A DNA stretch of 64,000 nucleotides from Eremophila alpestris peregrina (lineage: Eukaryota; Chordata; Aves; Passeriformes; Alaudidae), in assembly GCA_009792885.1 (NCBI GenBank), contig WMCF01000003.1, positions 10,644,518-10,708,517 of the forward strand, read 5' to 3'. The notes under the pieces are model-generated. The model did not search any database, had not been told where the DNA came from, and saw only the letters and a program-made list of their open reading frames with translations. This document shows, one piece after another, positions 35,701 to 48,592 of the stretch. The position numbers and the translations under genes are program-made. How positions within the stretch are numbered: position 1 is the stretch's first letter; each line of letters opens with the position of its first letter.

Positions 35701-38700
35701 CAAAGTTTATCAGTAATTAATTTGCCCGTGAATGTATGGAAGAGTTAAATATTGCAACTTTATTTCTAAAAGTACAAGATACCAGTTAGAAGAACCATAT
35801 TCAAATAAGAGCTCATTTCCAGGAGCCTGAGCAATAAATTATAGCAATTATAAATTACTAATTCATGAGCAAACATTTCATCTGTCCATTTTTGCTGGAA
35901 TCTGATGAGCTGGTTTGGGTGATGTTCAAGTTGCTTATTATAACTTAGTAAGTAGAGATTTTGAGGGTGAAAGAGATTATGTGAAGAGGGAAAGTCTCGC
36001 CATTGAAAAGCCGTTTCTATGACCAGTAGGACTAAAGAGATGCATGGACTAACTCAAGTATTTCCCCTGGCTCTCAGGCAACCTTAATTAGTCCTTTCTA
36101 AGTCACTGACTTCTCTGGCATCAGATTCAAGGGAATCAAGTATAAAGTGATGTAGTAGAAAGAAACAACAGTTGTAAAAATAAGTACATTTAAAAGTTAA
36201 AGTATTTGCCAGAGTAAAACAATTCATTTTTCCTTCCCTTGCTTATTTTAAAGAGGAAAATTCTGTTTGAGAAATAAGCTAAAGGTATATAAATGATCAG
36301 GTAATTGGTTCAAAGTTTGGTTGTACAAGGGTCAAGAAAGCAGGATGCATTACTTTTTTACAAGCTAGTATTTGTATATACCATTTACTTCTGAGAAACA
36401 GAACCAGACCAAAACCACTTAGAAAACCATAAAGGTGCATTGGGGATCTGACTTCAAAGTAGGAAAGCATGTGCATGAATGCAAAAAATTCATGACAGTG
36501 ATGGAAAATTCTTTTTCTGATGTTATTCTAGTGCTAAAGCCGTGTTTTCCAACAGTCCTTTTCGTTTGCCATATTTACCCATTTCCAACCAAGCTAAATT
36601 ATTTTGAACTTGGAAATGTCAGATTGAATGAAGATATCCCTTTTTTCCTTTTTTTTTTTTTTTTAAGAATTGTAATCAGAAGAAGCTAGAAGTGATTTTT
36701 TTGAATCTTCTGTATGCATTACACCACCATGGAATAAATATAAATATTTAAGTAGTGTTATTAACTGACTGCTAAACATGTAAATAACTACAATTGTAAA
36801 TGCAACATAGTAAGAAAAGCCTACAGTTCTTCAGACTGCAATAAGTAATTACCACTGAGAAACTGATAATACATAAACAAATACAACAGTGTTATTGTTG
36901 TCTGCTTCATTCCCTGAGATAGTGGAGAAAGACATTAAAGCAGGTTATTTATTTCTGTGCCTAACCTTTTTACTGCAGAGAAAATAAATGAAAGATATAG
37001 AATATTTTAACAGACTGAATGCATTCTAAGAAAAAATGCGCAACTGAGATACATAATTAAAATGTTTTGATGGAGAAATCCCAGAACATAGGAAACTCCA
37101 ATAGGGTACATCTCCACTTTTACAGCAAGTGCATGTTGGTAAGAGTGACTCTTCATCCCACTCATACTCTCTCAGAAGTATTTTTAGAAGAAATGAGGAG
37201 TACAATCTATATATGTTACAGAGGAAGACATTTTGCATGCTAAAATCCACAGTGGGATTGATGTATACTTGATATATATTCACAGTGGGATTGATGCACT
37301 CAAGGACTGAATATTCCTGTGATACCTTTTTGCCAGAGCTACAGCAATAGCTTTCAGGACCTTGCCCAAATAAACAGTTTGTCAGGAGAGCAATTAGCTG
37401 AAATAGAATAGCCAACCTATTTTTACCTGATTCATTCCCAGCACTTGCTGCTTGTTATGTTTAATGAGAACTCATTTACTGATTTAGTCACTTACCAAAA
37501 GCCCCTCAGGTGCAGTCAACAGAACATGTAGTCCTTCACTAATGGTTCTACTTAAAATCCCTAACAGTCAGTTCAATATCTCAGCCTTGTGGCTGCATCT
37601 TTAGATAAAATAATAATATAATTCTTTAAGCTCCAACTATTAATCATACCTGGAAATGAGACGCAGGGATGTCAGTCTCTAAGATATTTGAGTATGTGGC
37701 ATGACTGAGAAATGTAACAATTCATTGTTTTAGAAAGAATGAGCTGAGATATTTGGAAATTGCTTTGTTGTAAACAAATATATGTATCCTAATTTTTCAT
37801 TCTGAGGATACCATAGACAGGAGATTCCAGAGTTTCAGCTTCATGAAAATCATACTTCATTTTATTTTCTCAAACTAGGCTACGTGTTATGAGAGAAGCA
37901 GCAAAATTTTCTGTACTGAAGAAAGTTTCTAGTTCTAAAAATGTAGTACATTATAGTTAAATTGGATCTCCATTTTTCTGGTTGTGTAGACATTCTATTT
38001 ATTGAAGGTGCGTTCTATTCAACAAGGAAACCATAATTTGAATTAACATTCTACACAGTTATGAATAGAACAGCAGGAATTAAGTGTTTGTTAAAACATT
38101 AATTAAGTTAATAAATTAACCAAGAACTAAGTAAAATCTTGCCTTAAAACTTATGAATGTTCAAGATAATCATAAGAAGTACATATATACATTCACATGT
38201 TTCCATTTGCATTTACCTACAAGAACTGAATAGTTCAAAAAAGCAAAATAAGAATAGTCCTATATAATAAATAAGTTCTAACAATGAGAAATCCATCACT
38301 AGAAAATTTTCTTTCTTAAAAAAAGGAATGGGAACCTTTTCTTGAATTATTACTATTATTGATTAAGTTTTTGCCCAGTTCTAATTGTTTCACAAACCAA
38401 AGTACTGGATTCTGGTTGTGGTTTTATTTATTTGTGAATCACAATTTTTTGGGACTAAAAGCTTTTCTAAACTCAAACCCTTGAAGGTAATGTGGTTTTG
38501 AGATTGAGGTATCCTGTGCATATTTTGAAATCCCAGTTTGTTTGATTGCACACTTTCACAAGGTGGCTTCAAATTCTTATAACCACCTGCAAGAATTTTT
38601 AGGAACACTTTGCCTACCATAATAGAAATGGAAGATCAGTGTTGAAATTACGAGCAGACATCAGGGGGAAAAATAAACAAAACATAAAATCTGTAAGAGA

Positions 38701-40096
38701 AAAATTTTTTTTTTTAGAAAGTACAATATTTTTGCTATTAAAATTAAAAGAGACTGGTCCTTCATCTCTTATGTAGGTTATTCTCCTGCAAGTTCTGAAT
38801 TCTAGATAGATTTTGATTATTTATTTAGTTGTTCACTTCGTAGTGAATTATTGCAAATATATAAAACAGTGTTTGATACTTTTGGTACTTAGAAATGTTT
38901 TGTAGTTTGGCATCTCATATCAGTATCAATGAGCTAATTTCTTCTTTGTGCAATAATACAGTGAGTTTCTGGATCTCTGTCATATATATTTTGTCACTTG
39001 TGAAGGGGTGTTGATGCACCATTTTGTTTGTTTTGATTTTATTAGGATGGGAGGAAGGTTTTCCATTTATTTAATTTCTGGACTAAAATCCAGTTTGAAA
39101 TCCTAACAGGATTCCTACTGAATGATGAACTGTTCATATCTTTGTCTTGGTTTTTGAAGGATTCCCCATAAATTTAAGTTGAGCTAAACAGGGATTATAA
39201 TAAATCAGCAGAAATAGATGGACGCATGAAGCACTTTGCAAAGCTAAAATGATTGTATGGATTGTAAATTAAATGTTTATTACAACTGCTAGCTGCCAAG
39301 ATTCTGTATAACTTACTCATATACATGAACTGTAGTTGCATAAACCCACTGAATTAACTCTCAAGGACTTTTGGAAAAATTCAAGGTTACGTGAACTAGC
39401 CAACAGGATAACTGCTTGTCCTGACTTGATAACAGCCACTAACAAAGCAAAAATGACAATTTGATACAAGTCAGTCTTGAATGCCTGGCTTCCATTTTTC
39501 TGAGATGAGATAGCCGTCTTTACAAAGCTTCAGTAGTGAACATCCTGTCAGTTTAAAAGGTCAGACACTGCAAGTTATCAGCAAAAATTATGATGTACAG
39601 ACCATGGGAAGAAAGAATGATTTTATTATCTTCACTCACCTGTTACATATTTACTCTGCTGTCCATCCAACAAGTAGGAAGCTTATGGAAAAGAATGAAA
39701 GATGAGCTGAATGGTGAACTAATTTCAGGTGTGATGCAGCATATTAGACATAAAGGAGATGTTGAAAACCATGGTGAGTGGGGTGAATAATTCATGGTTA
39801 TCTTACCTTAAAATATTTTTACCTTTAGAAACAAATACTATATATTTAAATATCTTTTTAAGTTTAATATTTTTTAAGACAACTGCAGTGCCTTATCCTA
39901 TATGGTAAAATGCAGAAAATTAATCTGCTTTCTCTGTTTCTGAAAAGTATGCTTAGATGCAGGCTCCATTCACACAGAATAATTATCAATCAAGGACTGT
40001 CCTCTTTAACCATGAAAAAAAAATTAAAAACAAATTTAAAAAAGAGAAAAGGTCATTATTTGATTTTGTCTATGATTTGTCTTTGATTCTACATAT
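32711..40096. other. Long AT-rich stretch, no gene seen
   Basis: It contains a (GGAA)-like run at about 33236-33252 and poly-T near 36650-36664. A 16-bp direct repeat (CACAGTGGGATTGATG) lies at 37248-37263 and 37281-37296. Frames up to 129 codons (37026-37415, minus) show no domain. I recognise no transposon. Confidence 0.6.
37248..37296. repeat. Two-copy 16-bp direct repeat, 33 bp apart
   Basis: CACAGTGGGATTGATG at 37248-37263 and 37281-37296 is identical in both copies, with an unrelated AT-rich spacer. Confidence 0.85.
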
Positions 40097-40185
40097 GTGG
40101 TGGTTGACCTCATCTAGCAGCTGAGCATCTACACAGTTCCTTATTCCTTGTCACCCACAAGCAGGGGGTGACAACAAAGAACCAT
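40097..40185 (-). mobile_element. Possible degraded fragment of the LTR family seen at 2697-3273
   Basis: 'gtggtggttgacctcatctag', then 'cagctgagcatctacacag' and a later 'caagcagggggtgac', resembles the reverse complement of that family's 3' end (compare 2697-2760). The match is short and gapped. Confidence 0.3.
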
Positions 40186-43100
40186 CCTCAAAGTTCAGCA
40201 GTGAAGACTGTTGTATACAGTTATATGTGTGTGGTTTAGAGTAAAATCACTGCTGATCAAAAATGAGATTACTAAGCCACAATATCAGCATCGATTATCT
40301 GGTCATTGCACAGCAAGCTGTTATATGGTAGTTTTTAATTAGAACATGAAGAATGTTTCTTGGGTTATTATCTCTTTAAATAATTTATCTGTGTGCCAGC
40401 CTTCCATTACTTAAATGAGATGTTTGGATTTCTTCTCTGACTTTTCTATTGTCAAAATAAACATGCTTATGGTAGGAGAAGCCATGTGACCGTTCAAAGA
40501 AGCAGTTGGATGTGCTAGCTGGGTGATTTTTAAAGGTTTGAAAGTAACCTTCCAGCAAGAACAAAGTTGGACAAGTTTTCAAAACGTTATTTTGACAAAA
40601 TGAATATATTAGGATAAAACCCAAATTTTTGGAAGCAATAGAAGAATACTAAATTTTGTGAGAGTTTTTTAAAACTTCATAAGCAATGTAGTGATTTTGT
40701 GATGCAAACATAGAACCATTTATTTTCTAAGATGTTTTACTCAAATTTTTTAGAAAAGCGGATGGGTTTAGAGTATTTTGTTTTCAAAAGACACAACCAT
40801 GTACTCATAGTCAATTCTATTATCTGTGAGAATGCAAACCATCTAGATTCTACCAAAAGTTGCTTTTAGTTTTCATATTTTTACTCTAATGGTAAAATAT
40901 CACTGACATTCAGACTGCCACGGTATCTTTACTTTGAAAGAAACAGTGTACCAGATATTGGATTTTAAAGTCTTATGTCCTTTTTCCCACTGGAAAAAAA
41001 ATTCACCTATAAAATCCCCAGATAATCATGTAGTTCCTTTAGTTGCATGATGAATGTTGTCTCATGCTTAGCAAGAAACACTACTTCAAACCAGTAGCAT
41101 GTATGAAGGTGATTATTGTGGACGTACTGAAAAGATGACAGGACTAAGGGATTTAGAAATTATTCTTATGTAGTTTTCTTTTTCTTTTACCTTTAGTGAT
41201 TGATGAGGGGCATGGAATGTCAATTGAGACAGCAGAAGTCCTTAACAATCACAAAAGAAATAACAGAAATCATAGAAAAAAGCATTTAGCTATTTTAAAA
41301 AAGGAATCTTCAAGAAGTCCCATAATATTGTCAAAAGAAAGCAAGTAGTGGGAAATGTTCTTGCTAGCACTGACACTAGCTGCACTTGGAAACTGCAAGA
41401 AAGCTGGGCTACCACCTAAGACATGCATATTTAGGTATCAAATGCAGATTTTCTCTTTTTACTTCACTTTTTCTAAGTAAAGTTTTTTGGAAGTAGGTTG
41501 AATTTCCTCTCTTTGGAGAAGGAATATATATATGCTACTCCTTTCCAATATTTTCTTCTAAATTGTAATGCAGAGTTTATAGCAGCCCTGAAGGTAGCTG
41601 AAAACTTACTATCTTAATCAGAAAGAAAGGCACAGTAAAGTATGCTTTATCCTTCAGGGGATGAATACTGTGTGAGTTATAAAGAGCTGGTGTTAGAGAG
41701 GAGGTGATTATACTTTGGTCTGATGTGATTTTTGGAAGAGTGATTTTATTAAACATGAGGGTTGCAAGTAGGTGACTGTAATGCCTTTGAACCTTTGCTT
41801 TACTTATGGGATGGCTCTGAGCTCGGTAGGAAAAGGCTGACATTTTATGTGCAGTTTATTTGTACATACTGAGGGCATGTTCAGCTTATACATTGTACTG
41901 ACTGTCTTTTTCATGTATCCCAACAGACCACTCCTGTAATGAAATTTGTGAACACCTAGATGCCTAAATCACTGAAGAAACAAACTGTGTCATGAAACTA
42001 ACCAAGCTTCTTGATGTTTTAGTGATGTGGAAAATCTAAGAATAAAACAAGCAGAAGGCAAAATTGTATTAACCCTACCTAATATAAAATAATTAGTAAA
42101 TTATCATTCATCTTTCTATGAAATAAAATATTTCCACATCTTTTTAATCACTCAACATTTTTAGAGTCTCTTCAAATAGATAAAACTATCTTCTAGATAT
42201 ACACCTGTTATGTTTTCTAACTTTGATTATTGTACTCAGCATTCATATCTATTGCAGTATTACGTGTTTCAAGCTATAGGAGTAGCTTTGTCAATCGTAC
42301 TGCAAAATTAGCTACTATAAATACTCATGATACACCCAGCTTCCTCTTATAGATAAAAGCTACAAGCCTGTCTGAAATTCCAAAAACTTTAAGAAAATTC
42401 CATATTCCTTAGCTCCAGCCACTTTTTTCAGTCTTTCTGCACGTGTAGGACACAAACTGGTTCCATATAATAGGATGAAAAAAAAAGCGTTTTAAGCAGC
42501 TCAATGTTATACTACATATGTACTTTACAAAATGCCACAGTATCTTTCAAACAGGTGGCCTCTCTTTTGTTACGTTATTATTTATGCATTTTTCTACTGT
42601 ATTTTAATTACTTTTTCCTGAACAACACAACACCAACATATACAGTAATTTTGAGTTTTATATCAGCTGTTTCTAATCTATATTCAAGAAAAATATTATA
42701 AGATCCCTGGAAGAAAGGCTGAGGCCTTGGGTAAAACTCATTACAATTGACTATGAAGAGTCATGATTAATTTTATTTTCTGCTGTACTTTTTTTTTGTA
42801 TTCATGTTTTTTTATGAAATAAAATATTTAATTTTCAAAAGATTAACTACATAATGTAATTTTTTTGCAAGATGCCAGGAAGAAAAATGCAAGCCCTTGA
42901 ACATGACACTCATCTCAGCTGTGTTGTTAAGAATTCCTGGGATACAAACCTGCAGCTCAGTCAGCCAGTTCCTAGATTAGAATAGACTTTTTTTTTCTGT
43001 CACTTGAAAAAGGTATCAGAAAATCATAAGTCAAGTAAGTTTTCAAGTAAATTTGCATTATTGCAGAATAAATATTTTAAGAGGAAACAGATGTGCAAAC

Positions 43101-43574
43101 AGGTAACTAGATAATTTTAGAAGAAACTTCCTGGATGAAAACATGCTAAGCATTGTCATACAAACTGTATAGTCAGCAAGTATATTTCTGAGTGTTGTGC
43201 TTCATTTGATAGCAATAGTTAATGAGCTATCACAGTACGAGGACTTACTCTATCTGAATTATGAACAAAATATCTTGCTTAAATAAGCTTGCTTCTTAAT
43301 AAGCAATACTGAAACTTTTCAACTACTACAAAATACAGTATTTTGCTATAAGCTCAGTGTTCTTTTCCTATTCATGAATGCCCATATGCAATTTTCTTTA
43401 ATTGTCCTTACTTAGAGCTCTAATTTTATAATCTTATCAACAGTTTTCTGTGTCAATCTTGTCTCAGCTTTGAATTACAATACAGCAGCTTTTACTGGAA
43501 AAATATTCTCTAAATAAACCACAAATCCTAAGTCTTTATATTGCTTATGAGCTCAATAAAAGAAAGATATAGAC
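40186..43574. other. AT-rich DNA, no gene seen
   Basis: No repeat family or credible frame. A short ATATATATATG run lies near 41524 and poly-A at 42478-42486. Confidence 0.6.
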
Positions 43575-44022
43575 CTTGGAGTGTGTCCAGAGGAGGGACA
43601 CAAAGAAGGTAAGGGGGCTGAAGCATCTCTCCTGTGAAGAAACCTTGAGAGAGCTGGGGTGTTTCAGTCTGGAAGAGTCTCTGGGGAGACCTTAACAGGA
43701 GCCCTTCAGTACCTAGGAGGGTTGTATAATAAAGATGGGGACAGAAATTTTATTAATGATAGGACAAAAGGCAGTGGTTTTAGACTAAAAGGGTGTTGAC
43801 TCAGACTAATATAAGGAAGCAAGTTTTTATGATGAGGGTGCTGAAACACGGGCACAGGTGGGCCAGAGAGGTGGCAGATTCCCCATCCCTGGAAACAGAT
43901 TGTACAAGGCTCTGAGCTATCTGATCTTGATGAAGATGACCGTGGTCATTGCAGGTTGGGTGGACCAGATGAGCTTTAAAAGTTCCTTCCAACCCGAATG
44001 CTTCTATGATCTCATTATTCTA
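43575..44022 (+). mobile_element. CR1 LINE, 3'-UTR
   Basis: It starts 'ttggagtgtgtccagaggagggacac' and follows the CR1 order ('ctgtgaagaaaccttgagagag', 'gtttcagtctggaagag', 'taggacaaaaggcagtgg', 'ccagagaggtggcagattcccc', 'aaaagttccttccaacccgaatg'). It ends CTTCTATGATCTCATTATTC. The copy is old, with many substitutions and small gaps. The 63- and 88-codon frames over it are repeat-derived. Confidence 0.93.
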
Positions 44023-44989
44023 AATCAAATTATTGGAGAAAGGGGTTTGTTTGATAGAAAATATCCAGGAAACCAGTACCTTGAATATCCAAACAATGAT
44101 GTTATTGATCAGCAGTTTATATGATCAAAAGTCTTGTCCATACCTAGTTCTTAAGAAATCTCAGGATATATATCACATTTTTTTTCTTATTTGAATTTTC
44201 TGATTAAGACAAATCCAAATATATTAGCTTGCATCTTTTAACTCTAACTCCAATTGCAAATCTGAATACATGCATTGATCTGTATTAACCACTGGTGTCT
44301 CTCATTGTTGGCTAATTAGCTATTTCATTTTGTAGAAATCAAAAGCTAATTCAGTAAAGACACTGATTTTATCTCCTAGTTCTCATGCAAACAAAACAAA
44401 CCCCATTATTATTTTTGTATTTACTGTGTGTTTTTTTTCTTTACATGAGAGTTTTAGAGGGTAAGGCAAAAACTATTTATGCGAGCAAATAAACAAGTTG
44501 AGGCCTACAAATTCATACAGTCTGAAATTGAATGGGCTCATTAGACATTTATCTTTGGGCTTATAGCTTCCAATACTTAGCAAGAAACATGATATATAAG
44601 TGCATATCCAGCACTAAGTTAAATTTATTTAGTACAATATCTCATTTCATCCTAAGCTAATGCAAAGTCCATGCTCAATAAATCCTCTAAATTAAAAATG
44701 TGTGCTATATAGAGGCTTGCCTTTTCTCCTCTATATTTTGCAAATACAAAAAAGCTTTATTCATATTTTTATACTGTGATCTTGAGATGTCATTCATTTA
44801 GTTTCTTACCAAAACCAAAATATTTGAATTTTTGAATCAACTGGCTTGATTTTAATGTTGGAATGATTTTCTTTAAGAAACACTGCCCATGGCAAGAGAG
44901 TTTGAACCACTAAGGTCCTTCTAACTCCCTACCTAAATGCAGTTGTCTTAGCGTTGTTAGTCTATTTGAGTGTCATCAAATACAGAAAT
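44023..44989. other. DNA between CR1 copies, no gene seen
   Basis: AT-rich unique sequence without a supported feature. Confidence 0.6.
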
Positions 44990-45163
44990 AAGTTGTCCAG
45001 AGAGGTTGCATTGTCTACATTTCTGAAAATGTTAAAAAATCTCACTGTGTGTGATTGTAGACAACCTGTTCAAGCTGTCCCTGCTTTAGCAGTGGGCGGA
45101 ATTAGATGATTTGGAGAGGCCCTTTCCAGCCTCCACTATACTGTGATTGATTCTGTGATTCTG
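44990..45163 (+). mobile_element. CR1 LINE fragment, last 3' part
   Basis: 'aagttgtccagagaggttgcattgtctac' then 'caacctgttcaagctgtccctgc' and 'ggccctttccagcctc' match the final CR1 3' UTR. The end is TGTGATTGATTCTGTGATTCTG, the octamer tail. It belongs to the CR1 type with 'gacaacctg..caagctgtccctgc'. Confidence 0.88.
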
Positions 45164-45722
45164 ATAAGTAGCTTTTTCTGAAGACAAGAGAATTTGTATT
45201 TCTGACATGCATTATCTTTCTCTAAAGAGTGAGATTTTTCTTTTTTATATAGTACATCTAGTTTAAAAGAGAAATTAACCTTCTTTTAAATTAAAAAATT
45301 CTACAGCAGTACTCGTAACCAAATTGACCCTGAGGATGACGTTGTCATAAAACTGATTGTAATAAACTCTGTCAGAAGGAGGAAATCTGTACTTATCCCT
45401 TCAGCCTGTAATAATAACTGATGGTGTGACCCAGAGGTGTAAAAATCTATTTGGTTTGCCCTAGCAGCTGCCTGATTTCTAACCCTGTGATTGATATAAA
45501 AAATGTACAAAGTCGTTAATTATGCTAATAAACATATTAAATCTGTAAGAAATTGAACAGAATAAAAGGAATTCTAACATGATGAATATAAGATCTGGCC
45601 AAAAGTTGGTTGGTAGGTCAGAATATATCTACAACATGCCATGAGAAAGATATTCAGAGAGCCTGTGTGTCTGTGGTCTCATTGCAACCCAGAACTGGGG
45701 TTCAGGAGTTGTTATGAAAGTA
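45164..45722. other. DNA between CR1 copies, no gene seen
   Basis: A 69-codon minus frame at 45301-45510 shows no motif. No other feature is supported. Confidence 0.55.
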
Positions 45723-46165
45723 ATAGAATCATAACACTAAAAACTTATAGAGTAATTTGAGTTGGAAGTGACCTTAAAACTCATCTCATACAACCCCTCT
45801 GCAACGAGCAGGGTCGTCTTCAATAGAGGAGGTTGCTCAGAGTCATGTCCAACCTGACCTTGAATGTTTCCAAGGATGGGACATCTACCAGATCTCTGCA
45901 CAACTTTTTCCAGTATTTCACCACCCTCATTGTAATATCTTCTTCCTTATATCTAGTCTGAGTTTCAGTTTAAAGCCATTACCCCTTCTCCTATCACTAC
46001 AGGCCTTGCTAATATGTCTGTCCCCCTCTTTCTTAGAAGGCATGTAGTTTCATGGGTCTTCCTGTCTAAACCTTTTAACAATTGGACAAAGTTTTCCTTT
46101 TTCCAGTCACCTGGGACTTCACCTTTGCCATGACTTTTGAAGATGTCATGGTGTAAAGCCCCAGA
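45723..46165 (-). mobile_element. Chimeric CR1 LINE, minus strand: RT-domain piece joined to 3' UTR
   Basis: 45723-46037 is the reverse complement of a CR1 3' UTR and tail (starts ATAGAATCATAACAC; includes 'gcttccttatatctagtctgag'-like and 'tcctatcactacaggcctt' blocks). At 46088-46150 the minus frame encodes KSHGKGEVPGDWKKENF, a match to the conserved GEVPxDWK region of the CR1 ORF2 reverse transcriptase. In an intact CR1 these two parts lie more than 1 kb apart, so an internal deletion or nested insertion is implied, with the junction at about 46037-46087. The 70-codon minus frame is a fusion across that junction and is not a gene. Confidence 0.85.
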
Positions 46166-46189
46166 TTCACTCAACAAGCTTCCTAAAGG

Positions 46190-46690
46190 GGCTTAGGTTT
46201 TTTTATACTTTAAGACAGGCTCACAGGAGAAACAGTATGTTCTCAGGAAGTTAAACAACAAACTTAATAATAATAATCACTGCTTGAGTTCCAGCATGAT
46301 TCCAACTCCTGTGGCCTGTTGAAAGAAAGAAAGGAAAGAAAGGAAAGAAAGAAAGAAGGAAGGGTTTAATTTTTATATCTATTTATTTCTTTATTATTAT
46401 CTTTATTAATCTATATATATTTATTTCATAAAGTTTTACTTATTTTTTAGAAATGAACGAATTTCTTTCCAGTGCATTCCAGAGGATTTCCAGTGGAAAA
46501 CACACTGCCCTGGTGCTCTGAGTCTCAGGTTTTATCCAGGTAGGAATGCTTGGCTCCTCCCGCTGGGTTGAGCCCTATGGGATGATGTCACACAGTGAGC
46601 CTTTAAATGGCCCTTTAACAGCAGATATCCCCCTGGAGGTAGGATGGGTGCTGGAAGAGACAAGGAACACTGCCCCACTTGCCTTCCTGG
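46190..46690 (-). mobile_element. LTR-like sequence, minus strand, interrupted by a GAAA microsatellite
   Basis: On the minus strand a TATA-like TTTAAA (46602-46607) and 'catcatcccatagggctcaac' precede a region with 'aagtttgttgtttaacttcctgag' and 'actgtttctcctgtgagcctg', which resembles a bird LTR R/U5 area. The ends were not resolved and no target duplication was found. The microsatellite at 46320-46363 and an AT-rich stretch lie inside. Confidence 0.4.
46320..46363. repeat. (GAAA)n/(GGAA)n purine microsatellite
   Basis: An imperfect GAAAGAAAGAAAGGAAAG-type array of about 44 bp. Confidence 0.9.
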
Positions 46691-48540
46691 AGTTAGAAGA
46701 GGTAAGCAGTTCAGAATTATTCATAGTTTGCTGTTCACTTTCATAGCAGCTCATGTTCTAGAATAATTTTACTGTATTGTATTTATGTATTATTCTAGAA
46801 TAATGCCACTTTGTGACTCAGATGGAGACAAACTCCAAGATAGTTTCGTTTGTTTAGCCTACCAAAAAAAAGTCTGAGGAAAAATTGAATTATATGATAA
46901 TTGCAGGACTGGAATTATAGTAAATTGTTTCCTTAAGTAAAAGGAAACTGGATTTGATGCTCCTCCCAGTCTTTTGTCCTAATCTTCTAAGTCATGCCTA
47001 ACTGACTGTGTGGTTCTTCTGGCAACAAAGCCTTGTCAGGGTGGTCCATAGTCAAACTTGTACACTTAATTAATTCTTAAAGATAGCCAGAGAGGGAGCT
47101 TTCTGCCATATTTCTGCAACTTTGTGATGTTGGAGGAGTCTTTAGGAAGAGTATTTAAATTGTTTGTGGTCTGGATAGAAGAGACAGTAAGCAACAACTT
47201 TGCCAAAAGTTAAGCACAACCTAATGAGGTGGAGCAGTGCACATCCCACTTTTCACAGAACATGCTCTGCCACCTACTCACATTTCCCCCCAACCCCCCC
47301 AGCCCCTACTTTTGTTGTTTTGAGACAGTAATAATTTTATCCAATCTCTCACACATAGAGAGTTTCTTTTCCACTACATCAGGCCAATCCACTTGGAACT
47401 CATGGATGCACCTCATCATGTGACATAAAAACCTCTAAAAAAGACATTAAATCTTCGACAGGAAAAAATTTAGATGAAACACCCTAATCTTGACAATCTC
47501 ATGTTCTCCTCATTTCAAAGTTATAATGTTTTAAGGTAAAGATACTGCTCTAATATGCTGAAGTGCTTACAAATAGTGCCACCACTCCAATTTCCTTAGA
47601 CATGCATTAGGCTGGATAAAGTCTGACAATTCAATAGCCATTAGAAGTTACTTGGCACAGCTTTTCATATGTGCATCAGCTGAAGAAGATGTACATTGTT
47701 AGAATGATTAATACATCATTTATAGTACCAATGAAAGGTCAGACATAGATCAGAGTAAATCCCTGTGTTGGTAGTAAAGTTAATAACATTTAGATTTTAA
47801 AAAGAAAATATTTTATATACATGTACAATTTCCTATTAGTAGTGACCTGTTATAGAGTTACTTTGCAAGGAGATTATTGTATTTTCCAGTATAGATTATG
47901 GGATGTGTAACAAAATTTTGAACACATTGAAAAGATTTTTCAGCCATCTCTCTTTACAACTAAAGTGCCTTCATAAGAGCAGAGATGCTAGAGCAGGTAA
48001 TGTAAAGACGCCATAGTCCATTAGAAACTGAATTAATACCAGTTTCTAAAACTTAATTATATTTTAATTAAGGTAATCCTCTAGATATTCCACAAATAAC
48101 ACAGTCTCATCTCTTCTGTGAAGAATCCGTTCCTACATAATGAAAGCACAAATATTCTATCTTTATAATATATGTCTGTAGGGAAAATAAAAAATAATTT
48201 TTTTTGTTTCTTATTTATGAAAATAAATAAGTAAACCCTGTTAAAAATAATACTTTTTCTCTGGCTTATTATATGATGATGCTTGCTGTCAGCCTGAAGA
48301 TAGATTCTCAATGTTCTTTGCAAGAGTAGAACAAAGTACTATCCATATTTCTCTTCCTTCACCTGCTATGTAAGACCTGTGGATCCTGATGGATTTGAAC
48401 AGCCTATTAATTTTCTCATGTCTTAGTATTTCTATCACACTTTGTACTCTAAGGTTTTGAGTACAGAAGCAACAGTACCACAATAAAAATCACAATGATG
48501 AATAGTTTCAAGCCAGGCCATTATTGTCCTGTCTCAAGTA

Positions 48541-48592
48541 CATTCAATACCTCAAAAGTATCACATTCAATACCTCAAAAGTATCACATTCA
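48541..48592. repeat. 23-bp tandem duplication
   Basis: CATTCAATACCTCAAAAGTATCA occurs at 48541-48563 and 48564-48586, with a partial third unit (CATTCA) to 48592. The two full copies are identical. Confidence 0.95.

Noticed and set aside
37026..37415. 129-codon minus-strand frame
   Set aside because: No domain, and the local 16-bp repeat gives its only regularity. It is likely chance.
39590..39790. 66-codon frame ending near a splice-donor-like ATG|GTGAGTGG at 39770
   Set aside because: The donor-like site is attractive, but no convincing upstream acceptor or recognisable peptide was found; such matches are common by chance.
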